In this document: positions 24,200-37,717 of the stretch, one piece after another
Position numbering within the stretch: position 1 is the first letter of the stretch
Layout of the letters: each line of letters starts with the position of its first letter
From: Leuctra nigra
Lineage: Eukaryota > Arthropoda > Insecta > Plecoptera > Leuctridae
Length of the DNA: 64,000 bases
Assembly: GCA_934045905.1 (NCBI GenBank)
Contig: OW203762.1
Span: forward strand, 25,328,345-25,392,344
Direction: 5' to 3'
Position numbers and translations under genes: made by a program
Notes under the pieces: model-generated
The model's input: the letters and a program-made list of their open reading frames with translations, nothing else
Told to the model about the DNA's origin: nothing
Database searches by the model: none

Positions 24200-26398
24200 C
24201 AGTAATTCATGAACCATTTGAAAATTTCAGCTGTGAATGCATCATTTTTTTAAATTAGAGTTTTAAAAGAACGTTCACCAAAAACAACTTGCGATTTATT
24301 TTTTATCTGAATTATGTACACGTATAATGTGTGACTAACATTATGTAATATTTATGTTTTTGTTAGCGTCATTATTATTACTTATTAGTCTCATGTATGT
24401 GCAATAGATGAGTACACAATCATCCTGGCAGGTGACGACCCACTAATGATAGACAAGTTATTCATCTGCTAACAAGATACCAACATTGCCTCGCACATCG
24501 AGATAAATATTTATACGAGCATCGAATGCTAGAATTTTCGTCGTAATATTTTACTTGAAAGAATCCAACAAAATAATATTCTCGAAATCCAATATTCTGT
24601 AAGTCTAGCACGACGTATCTGTAAACGAAAATAAAAAAAATAAAACTCAATAACACCCAACATATTGCGAAAGAATATTGGAAAAGCGAGAAGAATGGAT
24701 TCTGATTTCGATTTTTTTTTCAAATTGTTTATTCCATGTCAAAACTCTTTCAGGCACATTTCACATAACGAAATGTTCTAAAAATTCAAATACAACGATC
24801 CACTGCCTTCTCATTTCTCGACTTTTGAATACGCTGCCCGGAACGTTCCAATCTTCAACTTCAATTTGAATTCGATTACATCAGACTGACCTAGAGGGCG
24901 TACGTATGCAGATGTCTTCGCTTGCAACAGATCACCATCTGTCACGTCACTCGATACAATGCAACATCAAGTGTCAAGCGAAAGTGACATTCGGCACAAG
25001 GTCTGAAGTAAAGAGTGCGTGAAAGCAGATACAAGTGATCAAGTGCGGTCGAACCACGCCCACAAACAAGTCATACCGAGTCATACTGTCAATAATCATA
25101 CTGGCCCAAAGCAAGGGATAAGAACTTTCACTTTAATTAACCCTCTTTTCGAGGTTCTGTGTAATTTTGTCACCCATGTTTGACGATAGATTTTTTATTA
25201 TCTTTATTTCATTGCTATGTGCAGCAGAATGTGCAACTGAGCAAATTCGCTTTATAACTGATGCATTTGCACATAATTGCACCGTTTACTTATGAAACAC
25301 TTTATATTGTTTGTTGAAGAAATAATTTAGCTATACGTAAAACAAAAGAATGAAAGCTGCAACGGAAAAGGCGTTGGAATTGAAGCTAATTCTAGTTCGC
25401 GTGATTGCCTTATTTCAATTAAATTGCTTTCTTTGCATTATTGAAACAGTTTATTATATAAGAGACCTCATGTCATTATGTAAAAATAAACAGCAATCAC
25501 GTAAAAATGAATATTAAATCCAACTACTGTGTAACCACCTAGTATTTCACCTTATTCGCACATACCTACAGAGTTCAAAAAATAGTTAAAATTCGTATTC
25601 TGTCTCGTAACGTGAAAATATACTGGAACTAAATAAAGACGGCGGTGCATTGACGGTTTCATATGAATTTTCGAACATTTCATAATCTCTTACCTTGGGA
25701 CACAGATAATCAGAACAAATGGCGAATTTTGTGGCATCCTCAGGGTATAATAATTTAGGGACATGCATCGAAAGTTTTCATGTAACATTGGCCTAATTGT
25801 CTACGCGCATATATACACACTTGCTAATTTGAAATTCATATTCCCTGCGGCTATAATATTGATAGGATATGACAGATTGAAACAACAGTGGCCGACTCAA
25901 TCAATACGTGATGGGCCGTCATTCGGGATACCCGTCTGGCTTCCTCAACACAATGCTGAGATGCTATCCTAGTCCTACTCACTTCCTGATTAATATCATC
26001 ATCAAAGAGGAACTGCCGTCGCTGATTGGTCGAATCATGTCACGTGCGCAGAACAGTTTAATGGAATGTTTTGGACGAAGCGCGCGCAATTTAATTCTGA
26101 CTTTTTACTTCGAAAGACAACTTTACAAGCACGAAATTTAGTACAAAAAGGGACTTTAGAGCTGTTGAAAAAGCTAGAATACGTGACAGACTGTATGCAG
26201 TAAAAGAGCTATTGTAGTGTTAAAATTCCTCGGTGACAACATAGTTCCAGACAGAAGGGAAGAGTTAGATTAAATTGTCTGAAGACGCTGTTGATTTCCA
26301 ATAGATGTCGGATGTACTGAGGTCGGTTCCTTTCATGATCGTGCCTGGGGACCGGACCGTTGTAGAGAGTAAAATGCATCCTAATCTATACAGTCACC

Positions 26399-26502
26399 AG
26401 GGGCTCTATTCTTTAACTTTTGACTTCCCTATACCGTTGTTAATCAAGTCGTGAATCGGATTCCAGCAGAATCGGGGATTTTAAAGTTAGAGAATAGGGC
26501 CT
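26399..26502. mobile_element. Small MITE with CTATTCTTTAAC ends
   Basis: GGGCTCTATTCTTTAACTTT pairs with AAAGTTAGAGAATAGGGCC. At about 104 bp it resembles the 30.16-kb element at its ends only. Confidence 0.65.
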
Positions 26503-27989
26503 TTCTCACTTTTTATTCAACTGTATTGCAACTTGAGGAGGTTTTATTATCTACCATCTTGGATTACTAGTTAAGAAAATCAAGAATGTCATTAAAAAAT
26601 ACATGAAAATATATCTACATTTGAATATTATGTAGCTATTTTCTTGGAATACTTTTTTAAAAGAAGCAAAGAAAAAAGATTTTAAAATATGCTTAATAAA
26701 AGAAAATGAGCTTCAGGCGATTGTAAAGTTATGTAAATTTTTCGTTTTTTAAAAAGGGCTATTTTGAAAACGTTCTTTATCAAACTATTCCCCTTTGTCA
26801 TCAACTATATAGCCAAACAACTTAGTGACTAATAACACAAAAATTTCGACTGTCTTTAATACAGCAAAAAAATAATGGTCATCTGTGGCCGGAGAACAAT
26901 GAAACATTCCATTCTTCCTTTGCAACTGAATTCCACCGCCTGCCAACCGGACACTGATCTCTGGTGTTTGAGAAGGCGGTGGAAAGATGGCGGCGTGGGC
27001 AGTCAGCGGACGGACCCTAACCTTCAATTACTCTGCATTCCAATTCACACGCGCAGAGAACAGAGGGTGTTGTTGGCTGGAGGTAACAACAAGATCTAGT
27101 TTCCTGATCGATTAGAGCAAAACAGCGGGGACGATTCATTAACACAATTTGCACTCTATTAGACAGGAACTTTGTTCTAGATAGTCAACTACAAACATTA
27201 CTTAATTATATTACTACGATCTCAATTTGTGTAAAAATTAGAAATAAGTACAATATTATAGATAAGATTCAAAAAATCAATATATAGTACAAAAAATTGA
27301 ATAGTATGCTTTAAAATTCAGTATTGAAATTAGTTATATTTATAAGTTGGATTATATACCATACATTTCAAAATTTTAATGAAATTAAGTTGTGAAATTA
27401 TGATTTTTTTTCGTCGAAAAGACAGGGTTCCCTTTGACAGAGTATCCTTATTCGAAAATTAAGAACGACGTTAATTTTACTGTAAAATGTCGAGGCACCA
27501 AATGAATTTGTCCCAAAACACGTATTAGCAACAAAACATCCCATAATGGCACTCAAGAATATTCTTCTACCATGAAACATCCATAAAGCGACCGAAGCGT
27601 GTTAAAATGTGTATTCCTACAAATACCTACGTCACACAAAACTTGTAATCCTTTTCCCAGTTTAGCGACTAGGAAAATGATAATCCGACATTCACCATAG
27701 CAGGCGCTAATAGAAGCCGCCTTTATGAATGGCTAAGTTCTCACTAACGTTGAGGGAAAAGTTCACTCAATCGATATGGTAATGAAGACGAAACCACAAA
27801 TCCGTGAGTTGTGGTTTTATTTCATTGTATTCAAAGCATAAGAACACCTTTTTGTATTTCGTTCGACGCATTGAAAACACGATAAATCACGTTTTCATTT
27901 TCTTGTTTTGTTCTGTCTGACAGTCTCTTTAGATTATGCTTTCCAATTTCCATGCTTTCTTAGAAATTTTACATCACAATAATATACCT

Positions 27990-28257
27990 ATATGTACATC
28001 GGAGGTAGAAGGACGGAAGTCAATTTCAATGTTTCTTGAGGTGATCTCAAAAACCAGTAATTCTGCCTTCATCCAATCATATTTGTAATGGTGACACTAT
28101 AAGCCATTGTGTAAGCGAATACTTCAACAGGTAGAACTGTTTTTGATGACATCAGTCAAATGCAATCGATAGAGCTTGATTACATCATTCAAAAAGAGTG
28201 CAACGCAAAATCGAGAGAATTGACTTCCGGCCTTCTACCTCTGAGGTACAGATATGT
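27990..28257. mobile_element. MITE with AGAGGTAGAAGGCCGGAAGT-type ends, copy 2
   Basis: GGAGGTAGAAGGACGGAAGTC on the left is the inverse of GACTTCCGGCCTTCTACCTC on the right. The interior (TTCTTGAGGTGATCTCAAAA, AGAGCTTGATTACATCATT) recurs at 5.5 and 59.0 kb. Target duplication not resolved. Confidence 0.8.
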
Positions 28258-28413
28258 ACCGCTGCCTCAGCTTTATAAGAACTACCAACATTTAAAAACG
28301 GTCAAAAGAATTTTGGGATACGCGCGATAGCAGAATGGTCGTTACATAGTGTCGGTTTGGCAACCCTGTTAGGAGCTAAATAACTGAATTTGCTTCATTG
28401 TTCAGCTTATGTA

Positions 28414-28622
28414 CACTCCTGGACACTGAAATTGGCCCGCGGTCAATGTTCAAGTGGCACTACGGCTAGTATTTATTTATTTATTTAAAGTAATTTTTCG
28501 GCCCAAAACTCACACTAGCCATCCGGTCTTTGTGCCAAAAAATTACATTAAAATTAATGTTAAATACTAGCCGTAGTACCCCTTGAACATCGACCGCGGG
28601 CCAATTTCAGTGTCCAGGAGTG
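28414..28622. mobile_element. Tc1/mariner-like MITE with 62-bp inverted repeats
   Basis: The ends CACTCCTGGACACTGAAATT are mirrored with only three mismatches over 62 bp, flanked by TA on both sides (28412-28413, 28623-28624). TA duplication suggests Tc1/mariner; no transposase is present. Confidence 0.85.
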
Positions 28623-30161
28623 TACAAAACTGTGATATATACCTACGTTTACATACCAACCCGTTTATATTGTATGTGCAAGTAATTACTTAGCAACTAT
28701 AAACAAAATAATGGATGGTGTTCATCAGGAGTGGAATTGGAAGGGTTGGTTCATATATATGTTTACTTCATTGTTTCACCTTTGATTAAATGGTTTCTAT
28801 ACAATATTGTAATAGCTTTATTCTATAAGAGACCATTGCATGCCATTGTAGTACTAAACAACACATTACGTGATTATAATTAAATAGTCTCTAAAACGTA
28901 CTCGTATAGCTGTGTAGACAAAATATAAGTACATAAACGTAAAACATGACTAAAAATATCATAATCCTGATACACCCGATATCCACGAAAAGCCCGCATA
29001 TCAAACGTGTTATCAAAGTGTTCCAAATATATATGGTGTGGTCAATGGCCACTTTCATTTCTCAACTTATCAGAGAAATATATAAAAAAAAAAACGTTTG
29101 ACTGCAAATTCATGATATCTTTAAACTTTCACAAATTATTTTTTATAATATTTTATCACAATATTTCTCCCAGTATTCACTGATCTAATTCACTTATTAA
29201 TTGCAATATAATCCAAACTAAAAATGAGAATAATAATTAAAATCGTGAAATAACGTTTGTGTGTCACGTTTCAGCTTGATCAGAAGATGCCTGCAAAGGG
29301 AACAAACGGATAAAAACAAGAGACGAGTGGAAGAAGTATTAAAGGAGAACGCACGCTTAAAAACTAATAAAGAATAATACACCACGAAACAGAAGACACA
29401 AGAGCAACAAAAGTCGTATATGATTCCCCGCACGTGAGCCGAATATTCTGCATGCAGTAGCGCACAGGACGACTCTTCCTGATCCCACGGGAGCATATCA
29501 CTGATCCCGGAGGAACGACGCGCACGCAAGTTGCTGATTAATAACTCCTGAGCGACTCCCTCAGGATGTCGACACAGGATCCGGACAGATAAGACCGACA
29601 TCTGATAGCGGGGTTTCATCCCCGACGCGCTCCGTGAATAATGGCGAGAGATGTCAGTGGAGGTAGAGGCAGAGAAGAAGAGGAGCTGGCATGGAGCTTT
29701 AATTGTTCAAGTGGAGCAAGGGCTCGGCTGTTAGCAAATTGAGAGAGAAACATTGTTTCATAAGTGGATGTAACTTTGATAGGATAGTTACATGATCAGT
29801 CTGATTGTAAGTATATTATAGTGTTCCTTTTTTTATTTTTGCTTCGTGCCTTTTTAATTAGGCGCCGGTTATTCAACAAAACCGCGCAAACCTATGAAAT
29901 TTCTGATACGATTGGAGACCAAACCCGTTAACCAATTGATCTCAAATTTTAATCATGATTAGATAAAAGACAAACTTAGGGTTCCTTGGCACATTTTTAA
30001 AATTACATTTCATACGGCACCCAGCGAGGCAAGAAAACAGAACATTTTTCACCAAAAACCAACTAAATATTACTAATTATCAAAGCAAAAAATTAAAAAT
30101 GTACCAAGTGATAACCCTATTTGGTAAGTAATTAGATTTAGTGAAAATGGTAATTTCGTCA

Positions 30162-30289
30162 TGCCCCTTATTCTATAACGAAAACGAAATCATGTCGGTG
30201 TGGAATTGTTTAACGGCCATAAGGAAAACATTGCTCTGAAATGAATTCAGACTGAATTGATTTCGTTCTTGTTATAGAATAGGGGTGCA
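30162..30289. mobile_element. Small MITE with TATTCTATAAC ends
   Basis: TGCCCCTTATTCTATAACG and GTTATAGAATAGGGGTGCA are inverted ends of a 128-bp element; inner arms ACGAAATCA and TGATTTCGT also pair. Confidence 0.75.
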
Positions 30290-30934
30290 GCTTTTCATTA
30301 TCTGTTAGTGAAAAGTTTAGTTAGAACACCCTAAGCTTAATAAGAAATTAAATCGGCATTTCAAAAAATCACATCACATTACATGCTTGAATTATACTTA
30401 TAATTTCTTGTTCAACTTCTGTCCCCTACTACTTGATGGGAAAAATGACATGTTCGAAATGAATATAATGTGTCAAAAGTTTGCTACAAGACACACTGCT
30501 TCTTGTGAATGCAGCTTTGTGTGTCTCTTCAACAAGAAACTGTCTCGCTCATTCGAATTTCAAAGCTCTAGTGTTTACATTCCATTCTTACACTTCTATT
30601 TGTCAAATTTACATTCGTGAACATTTACTAAAGCTTCCGACTTCCATTCAAATGTGTTATTATTAGAGTTGTTGGGGTGCGACGGATGAAAGGAAATCGT
30701 GCCGACTTGTCATTTAAACAGCACCGCAATTTGACAAACTGCTCGAGAGTAAATCATGGTAAATCACATCATAGACGCCAGGAGGAGAGCTCGAACCCCG
30801 ACCCCCTGCATGTGGTCGCGTTCAGTTACGTCACGGGTTGAGATATGACGGGATATGAGGATATGACACGTGGTCAACTTCCATGCTGGGAATTGCTGAT
30901 GGAACAGCATGAGTTGCAGCGATGATTGCCAATC

Positions 30935-31068
30935 AACTGGACCAAGAAGCTGAGCGAGGTGGCCCGGGTTCGATATCCGAGGCCGCCCTTCCTGACTAAG
31001 TCATTTACCTCAGTCGAGAGGCAAATCAGATTCCCTAGTAATGGATCACGACCACAGACCATCTGACC
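30935..31068 (+). repeat. SINE-like repeat fragment
   Basis: CCCGGGTTCGATATCCGAGG (box B-like), then CGCCCTTCCTGACTAAGT and CTCAGTCGAGAGGCAAATC. It runs into a TGAGCGAGCG-family fragment. Confidence 0.65.
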
Positions 31069-31069
31069 A

Positions 31070-31400
31070 ATTGCGAGCGTCACGTGTTTCTGTTTGTTAT
31101 TTGCCTGCACTGCCCAGGTCAAACCGTCAACCAATAGATCTGACATTTTGCACACATACTAATATCATATGAACGGTCACGTGTATAGTTTTTGAACAGG
31201 ATCATGTGATTAGTTGAAAATTTAAATTAAGTCGTTTGACCGATCAACTTCAAATTTTGCATGGTCATTGGGACATGTTGGGACCAACCTTTTAATGGTT
31301 TAGCCAATTTTTAGGCAAATTGGTCAAGAAATTCATGAGTTATTGACATTTCACTGTTTCACGACATTTTACGAGTTACTGACATTCTACGTATAACAAG
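31070..31400 (+). mobile_element. TGAGCGAGCG-family interior fragment
   Basis: GCGAGCGTCACGTG is followed by TTTGCCTGCACTGCCCAGGTC and ACATACTAATATCATATGA, matching the 56.2-57.1 kb copy. The 3' hairpin end is missing. Confidence 0.6.
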
Positions 31401-32764
31401 TTGCTTCAAGAGTTAGTTGCTGGATTCGATTTTTTATTATTTGCATCGTATCATTGAACCTCACACGTGCTTTTGTTTATCAGCTTTTATATGCAATCTC
31501 ATCTGACGTCACAGCTGACCAAAATCTAACTGGGGGACAGCTTTCAGTAAATAAGTAATCATAATTCTAGATTTAATTTCCTTTTACTTCATAACACCTT
31601 GCTTTCATTTTAATATCTTTCTTTCATAACTGTATTTAAAATACGATTTAACTATTGAAAAATTTCTTTCCCCCCATCAAAATAAACATGATAGAGAACT
31701 GTTACCATAGCAACCCGTGTGATGCAACTACCCTAACCCGTGCAATGCTAACGAGACATGAATACAGGAAGTAAACTACGGGCTGTTTCAACTTTGCAAT
31801 TTGGACACGGAAACTGCGCAACTCGCAATGCGAATTATGCATTGTTTGCTGTTAAATTTAACACGACGAAATGGCACTCGGCATTTTCGTCAAGATGATT
31901 GATGCACGAGAGAACGTGTGAGTGAAGGTGGCAACGCCCTCCCCGACCAGATACATAATAATTCCATACTTTAGCATGCAACGGACCGGTCAGTGCAAAG
32001 CCCACTTCAATGTGAAACTAACGGAATATTTCCTCAAACATTATTTCAGGCGGTTATTATACATCGGAAGAAATAGAGTAAGAGCCCGGTTTTGGATACC
32101 GTGCCCGGTATTGGATAGTTTTGTAAAACTCACACAATTTAATATTAAATTCGTTGAATGTTCTTATAACTTTCAGGCTTTGCTAACAAACATCTAACGT
32201 AACTATTACGTATGAAGGTGACATCAACAGGGTAATACAACTTGGCAGAAAAATTGTTGGATCTAGATTTCGTCTGGTGAATGGAAAATCTGCCATTTCT
32301 CAACTCTGCTCTCAACTCAAATAATTGTTATCTTTATTAAACAGATTTGCATACTGGGTATACGGTTTCTGAGTTTTCTTATAACTAACATGTAAAAATA
32401 ACGACTCCCATACCAACAAATAATGCGTGAATATTAATTTCATTTGGTCAAATACAATAACTAAAATTTCATTTCTTCCTCGTCGTAGTTCAAATATTTG
32501 CAATGTAGGAAAATAATTATGAATAACATATGAGTATTGTATTTATTATGATTGAATTTAATCGTAAACTCCATCCAAAACCGGCTTTTACTCTATAACG
32601 AATTTACCAAATTAATCATTCTGCCAGCAGTTGCAAGCGTTATTCAGGAGGTGTGTGGGCGAATAGCGAGGACACTGGAATGCATTATTGCATACAAATA
32701 GTTGATCAAGTGTGTTATGTTATGTACTTGTTTAACCATACATAGGAGTCAAGTACCCCACCAA

Positions 32765-33430
32765 CCTTCAATGCAGAAGTTGGAAGAGCAGTTGGCCAGA
32801 GCCACTCTAGACTTGCACTCTGGAGGTCATCAGTTCGATTCCTGCGGTCGTCCTTCCTGATTGTGATTTTGCGTGGTTTCCCTTAGTCGAAAAGCAAAAG
32901 ATGGTATGATTTGGAGAGGGTGGGGGGTCGCGATTGGGGGAAGGGGGTGTAAGGAGTTGTGTGACACTTCCAAAACGATTTTTATTATTGGAACCGGAGA
33001 AAAATGATTAGGTAATGTTTAAAAATAGAAGGTTTAAAAATCAGAATTCATTCGGTCAGAAATCCAAATAAATTTAGGTATTAATACATTTTTTAAGGGG
33101 GAAGATCCACAATCTGTGATCTGTGTCACAATATGGTCACAATCTATTACAGGGGGAGGGTCGTTCATTATGTGACCAGCTGTGACGAGGGGGGGGGGGG
33201 GGGGAGGTGAAGAAAGCCAAAAAAGCGACATCATATAAATATAATGGACGGTCGGTCCCCATAAGCACGAGGTCCATCTTCCCACCGTCTATCCTTGCTT
33301 ATTCATCATCATCATCATCATCATCATCACCATCATCATCATCATTATCATCATCATCATCCCCTTGCCATAAAACTTTCATCCGTTGTCATTAGCCTAG
33401 AATTAGATGCAAAACAGTTCTATAAGCTAA
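32765..33430 (+). repeat. SINE-like repeat, head well preserved, interrupted
   Basis: Box A-like AGTTGGCCAGAG and box B AGTTCGATTCCTGCGG, then GTCCTTCCTGATTGTGATTT. After GTCGAAAAGCAAAAG the usual 60-bp middle is replaced by about 380 bases of G-rich sequence before CTTCCCACCGTC and the (TCA)n tail. Confidence 0.7.
33302..33362. repeat. (TCA)n microsatellite within a SINE
   Basis: About 20 TCA units with a few interruptions, ending at CCCCTTGCC. The same position in other SINE copies carries shorter CAT or ATG runs (35.36 kb, 51.18 kb). Confidence 0.9.
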
Positions 33431-35254
33431 AATAAAACTTTTAGTATTAAACTAAATGAATACCAAATTAGACTCATCAACCCAACATAACCGGAGGTAT
33501 TTGCAATTGTTTTCAAACTACGAGTCGTACAAACTGCAAGCGTGCATGCATAGGATATGCACCCAGGAAGTGCAGCTGTTATAAGTTGAGTGCATTCGGG
33601 CGGTTTGGGAGAAACAGACGTTGAAGAGAGCTTTAGGGGTCTTTACCAGAACATGTACAGATAATTGAAGGCATACGCCAGTTCTACTGGTTTACTATAG
33701 GAAATGGGCGTAATATAAGGGTAACGGGCGCCATTTCCTTGTATAGAGGCCCTCTGAGTCCAGTCCGCCCCTGGTTGTAAAATGTAACAGACAGACCACA
33801 GAGCATGGAACACGTTGCTAGAGCTACGACCACGGGCCATGTGCAAGCTTGCAGTGTGTGGGCGTATGTCCGATACAATTACACCAATTCAGTTCACTGC
33901 TGATTACACGAAACAAATCAATTAAAACCACTTGATGTGATTGGAGCTGGGATCATTTGTCAACAGTTTCAAGATGTCATTCTTATGTGCCGGGATGTGG
34001 ATAGAATTCAAGACAGATGACTTTGCACCGATCCGACCGACCCGCACTGCCAGTGACCGGCCATTAGGAGTGGGAATGGGTCACATTAGCACGACTGTGT
34101 GTCTAGTTCAACGTTGGAAAAGTCACCCCCGAACACTCCGGCGTTGTTTATTTGGTACTCTAACGAGATACGATGGTCGCACATTAATTATTGTGAGAAC
34201 TGAGAATAAAGAGAAGGAGTTAAATTTGACCATTGACGTATACAGGTTTGACGATGATTATTATTAATGATGCGAGCATAACACACCAATTTGATTGACA
34301 TTGTACTATTTTCATTCACACAAAAAAAAAATTAACTACACACAAGTCTGAAGATATTTTTGAACGAAGACTTTCAGTGATGATCATATTACATATAATT
34401 TCGTAATTATTATTCTATTTACGTCTATGTTCTCACATTCATCATTAATGAATACGGACTGCATAATAAAAAAACACATCTGTTCACAATTTGTCTACAA
34501 AAATCAATCAATGATGTAATCTGAAACTCTGTATAATGGATGCGTGGCTTGCACGCTGCATCAAGAATGGAATGCATCGACAGAGTTTGGCACCGACAAT
34601 TCTCTCGTGTCTGGATCAACTCCAAACCGTTGACTTTTCTTAAAATATCGAGTAATTTCGGCATTCTGTTGAATCTACTTGGGAGTCTGAGAGTTACGAG
34701 GAGCAGTGTGGATCATACCAGGCCGTGCTCCAGTCACTAAGATTATATTGAGTCCTGCAAATAGGACATACCACGGCAGTCAACTATAGACCAGGAAGTT
34801 GTTCAAGTCAATGCATATTATTAGTGTCGCGCCATCATAATAATTTCAAGCAATTGCGATACAAACTAAGCTACAACGAGAAACAAAGAGTCTTTAATTA
34901 ACATGACGTCACGGAGTTACAAAAATAATTTAAATTATTATGTACCTAAGGGCCGATTTTACCATAAGTTTAAGCTACAGTTAGTTTAAGCTCCACTTCA
35001 GAAAACTCGGTGTATTCAAAACTTGGGGGTGAAAACCAAGGGGAAATATAGGTGTATTATTTTTTTATACCTACTGCAATTTAATTCCGGGGCTTGTTTC
35101 CTCAGTTTAAATTAATCTCAGACTACATTAACTGCAGTGTTTTAAGCTATGCCACAGTATATAATGGTAACACACCACATTTCTCCACAATCTGTACAGA
35201 TTTGTACAGATTATAATCCAGTTTGGAAAATCAAGTCTAACAATAGTTTTAGTT

Positions 35255-35425
35255 ATATTACATCCCCATCCTTCACGATCGAAGTATTTCGTGATTTCCT
35301 CAGTCGAGAGACATAATAATAAATCACGACGTTCTCCTTCCCACCATATCCTACATTCATCATTCATTCATCCTTCTCGTTTAAGAACAGTGCGATGTTT
35401 AACTCAACTAAAAAACATGACACTA
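35255..35425 (+). repeat. SINE-like repeat fragment
   Basis: TTTCGTGATTTCCTCAGTCG and GAGAGACATAATAATAAATC, then CTTCCCACCATATCC and the GAACAGTGCGATGTTTAAC tail. Confidence 0.65.
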
Positions 35426-37374
35426 ATGAGATGTTTACATAATAATAACCCAAACATTTACGGATCATTAGCATTAACAAGATTACTAGATAAAAATAAA
35501 GAAAATATCGTATAATAAACGAGTTAACGCTAACTCTATTGCATAATAAAGATCTCTTATCTTATCAGTCGGTTATAAAATAGACTGAATTACTCATTTG
35601 CCAAATTAAATTCCCTTGGCGATCCATTTGTAATGTCGCGCGTAAATTAATAATCCCGTTCGCTCTCTCCCCGTCTCCGTCTCCGACTCCGGGTGCCCAC
35701 ATTGATCTGCGCCATCTCCGAGAAGGTATTTGAACAAGGCCTCCCGCAAGACTTGCTAACTAAGTTACAGCCTCGACGTGTGTCATTAATAATGATTCGA
35801 ATTCGTACTGCCAGGGCGGAGTAATTGACATCGGCGCGCGCATTCCAGTGGCGGATGCATAGCGAGGGAATTGTGAATCTTTTGAATTGGCGTCGAGGAA
35901 ATATGAAAATATTACGAAAGCGGTGCGTTTGTGGGCGATAAATTAAAGACCGAGCGAACATATTTTGACAATTGTGTAAGTAAGTAGAAAGTATAGCTTT
36001 TTAGGAAGGAATAAACATGAGTCGCTTGGGAATGGAGTGTTACGAAGTAAAAAATAATATTTTAAAATGTTTTCTCAAACAAGATGCAGGTGAAAGAATG
36101 AAAAAGATAATGAAAATAAAAGTAAGGTGTGCCATTTATTTAGTACGGATTAGAAAAGCCCTAACAAGAAAGAATTGCATTCCGCACTCCATATTTTGTA
36201 GAAATTAAAAATACACATAATATGAAACACGTTGCTAATAATAACACGAAAATGGTTCAATAACGTAATATTTATCTTACGCTTGTACAGATTTTAAGTT
36301 GACTAAACTACAAGCTTAAAAGCTCACTCATTTGTGTTTTTCCTAACTTCAAAATAATAATTATTAACTGTAAATCATAGCTTTTAAGTTGTCCACTCTA
36401 AGGCAAAAAATATATCCATAATAGGGTATACCTGACTTTGTTTTTTTCCGTGGATTCCAATCTCTTCTCTCATTACTCCACCACTTTCGCAATCATTCAA
36501 ACACCAGAATAAACATTCCATCCCTCGCCCAGCCTCCACCACTGGTCTCTGTACCCACGGGACGTATCAACGTGTTTAATCGCCTCGCGAGACGCTCTCG
36601 ATCTCGATCGAGTTCGAGTCAAGTGCCGTGATCAATGTTCATCAACTTGACGCCACACTGCTATTACACTAATTGAGCCGTCCAACTTGAAAACCTTTTC
36701 GCGTTCAGTTATTCCGAATCCGCTTGCACAGCGCTTCGCAGCGAGACAAAAAGATTTCATCACGGGGTGATCAATTAAATTCCATCGTTAAGTTGTCGTG
36801 ACAAATTCAAGCCCCGAGTTAAAAAAGAAGATTACTTGTCTATTGAAACAGCGTTTTGCTTTTACTCAAGTTTGATTGGATTATCACGGTATTATTATTT
36901 CAGACGAGCGAGATCGATTTTGAGCCATAAGCCTCCAATTAAAGTAAAGAGCTAGAACAGAAAAGATTCCGAGGACTATTCTAAGAACCGGGGTTATTTG
37001 CTCGCTCGCTTTAAGTTTTCAAAAGAGAGTTACTTTCTTCTCGTTTTCGTTATAACCGTCTCGGAATTCTCATTTGGATCAAAGACACAGATTTTAATGC
37101 GTTCTTCATCATTAGTTCTGGAAGTTGAGAAGAGAGTTTTGTTTCCTTTGAAGAGTGCCGACGAAAAGGTGCAAATAAAACATTAGTGATGACGCAATGC
37201 TCATCAACTTGCGGACATATTACATTGTTCATACTGCAGAACACGAATGCAATTTCACCCGAAGAATTGCTCTCAAATTTCACCGACCACAATTAGTAAA
37301 TGCTCCAGGCAAATATTACCAGTTATGCATAATGATATAGGTTTGCATTGTTTTGCAACAAGGCTAATGGCGAC

Positions 37375-37605
37375 AAATGAATGATTATGATGATGATTAT
37401 GATTGTAGGTAAGGATAGACGATGTGAAGGAGGCGATCGACGCATATTAGTAAGGAATCCTTCACAAAATTTGCCTCTCGACTGAGGAAAATCACGAAAA
37501 ACTCAGTCAGGAAGGACGTCCGCGGGAATCGAACCTGAGACCTGCAAAAAGGAAGTCCAGACCGAACCAGAGCTTCTGCCTGAACCAACTTGTTTCGTCA
37601 AACGG
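37375..37605 (-). repeat. SINE-like repeat, full head
   Basis: Minus strand: box A-like GTTGGTTCAGGCAGAAG, box B GGTTCGATTCCCGCGG, core CCTTCCTGACTGAGTTTTTC and CTCAGTCGAGAGGCAAATT, and an ATG/CAT microsatellite tail. It lies directly beside the minisatellite. Confidence 0.75.
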
Positions 37606-37717
37606 GTTCTGGGTTTTCTCTTCATCAAGAGTATATTGAGAGGTAATAGAACGCACGGGGGACGTTGAAATGCTTCTGTCGTTCTCGACACGTTGTTAAT
37701 GAAGTGGTGGGGATTTT

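Larger units (their letters stand above)
22500..27980. other. Gene-poor stretch
   Basis: Only a TGAGCGAGCG fragment (24.0-24.2 kb) and a 104-bp MITE (26.4 kb) were found. Frames of 60-80 codons overlap on both strands and show no family features. Confidence 0.55.

Noticed and set aside
29218..29619. 133-codon minus-strand frame, the longest in the window
   Set aside because: The product turns into hydrophobic and low-complexity sequence with no recognisable motif; no acceptor or donor gives a sensible exon.
33188..33204. Long G runs as possible CRISPR, telomere or origin signals
   Set aside because: Simple homopolymers in a nuclear eukaryotic sequence; no repeat-spacer pattern or telomere unit.
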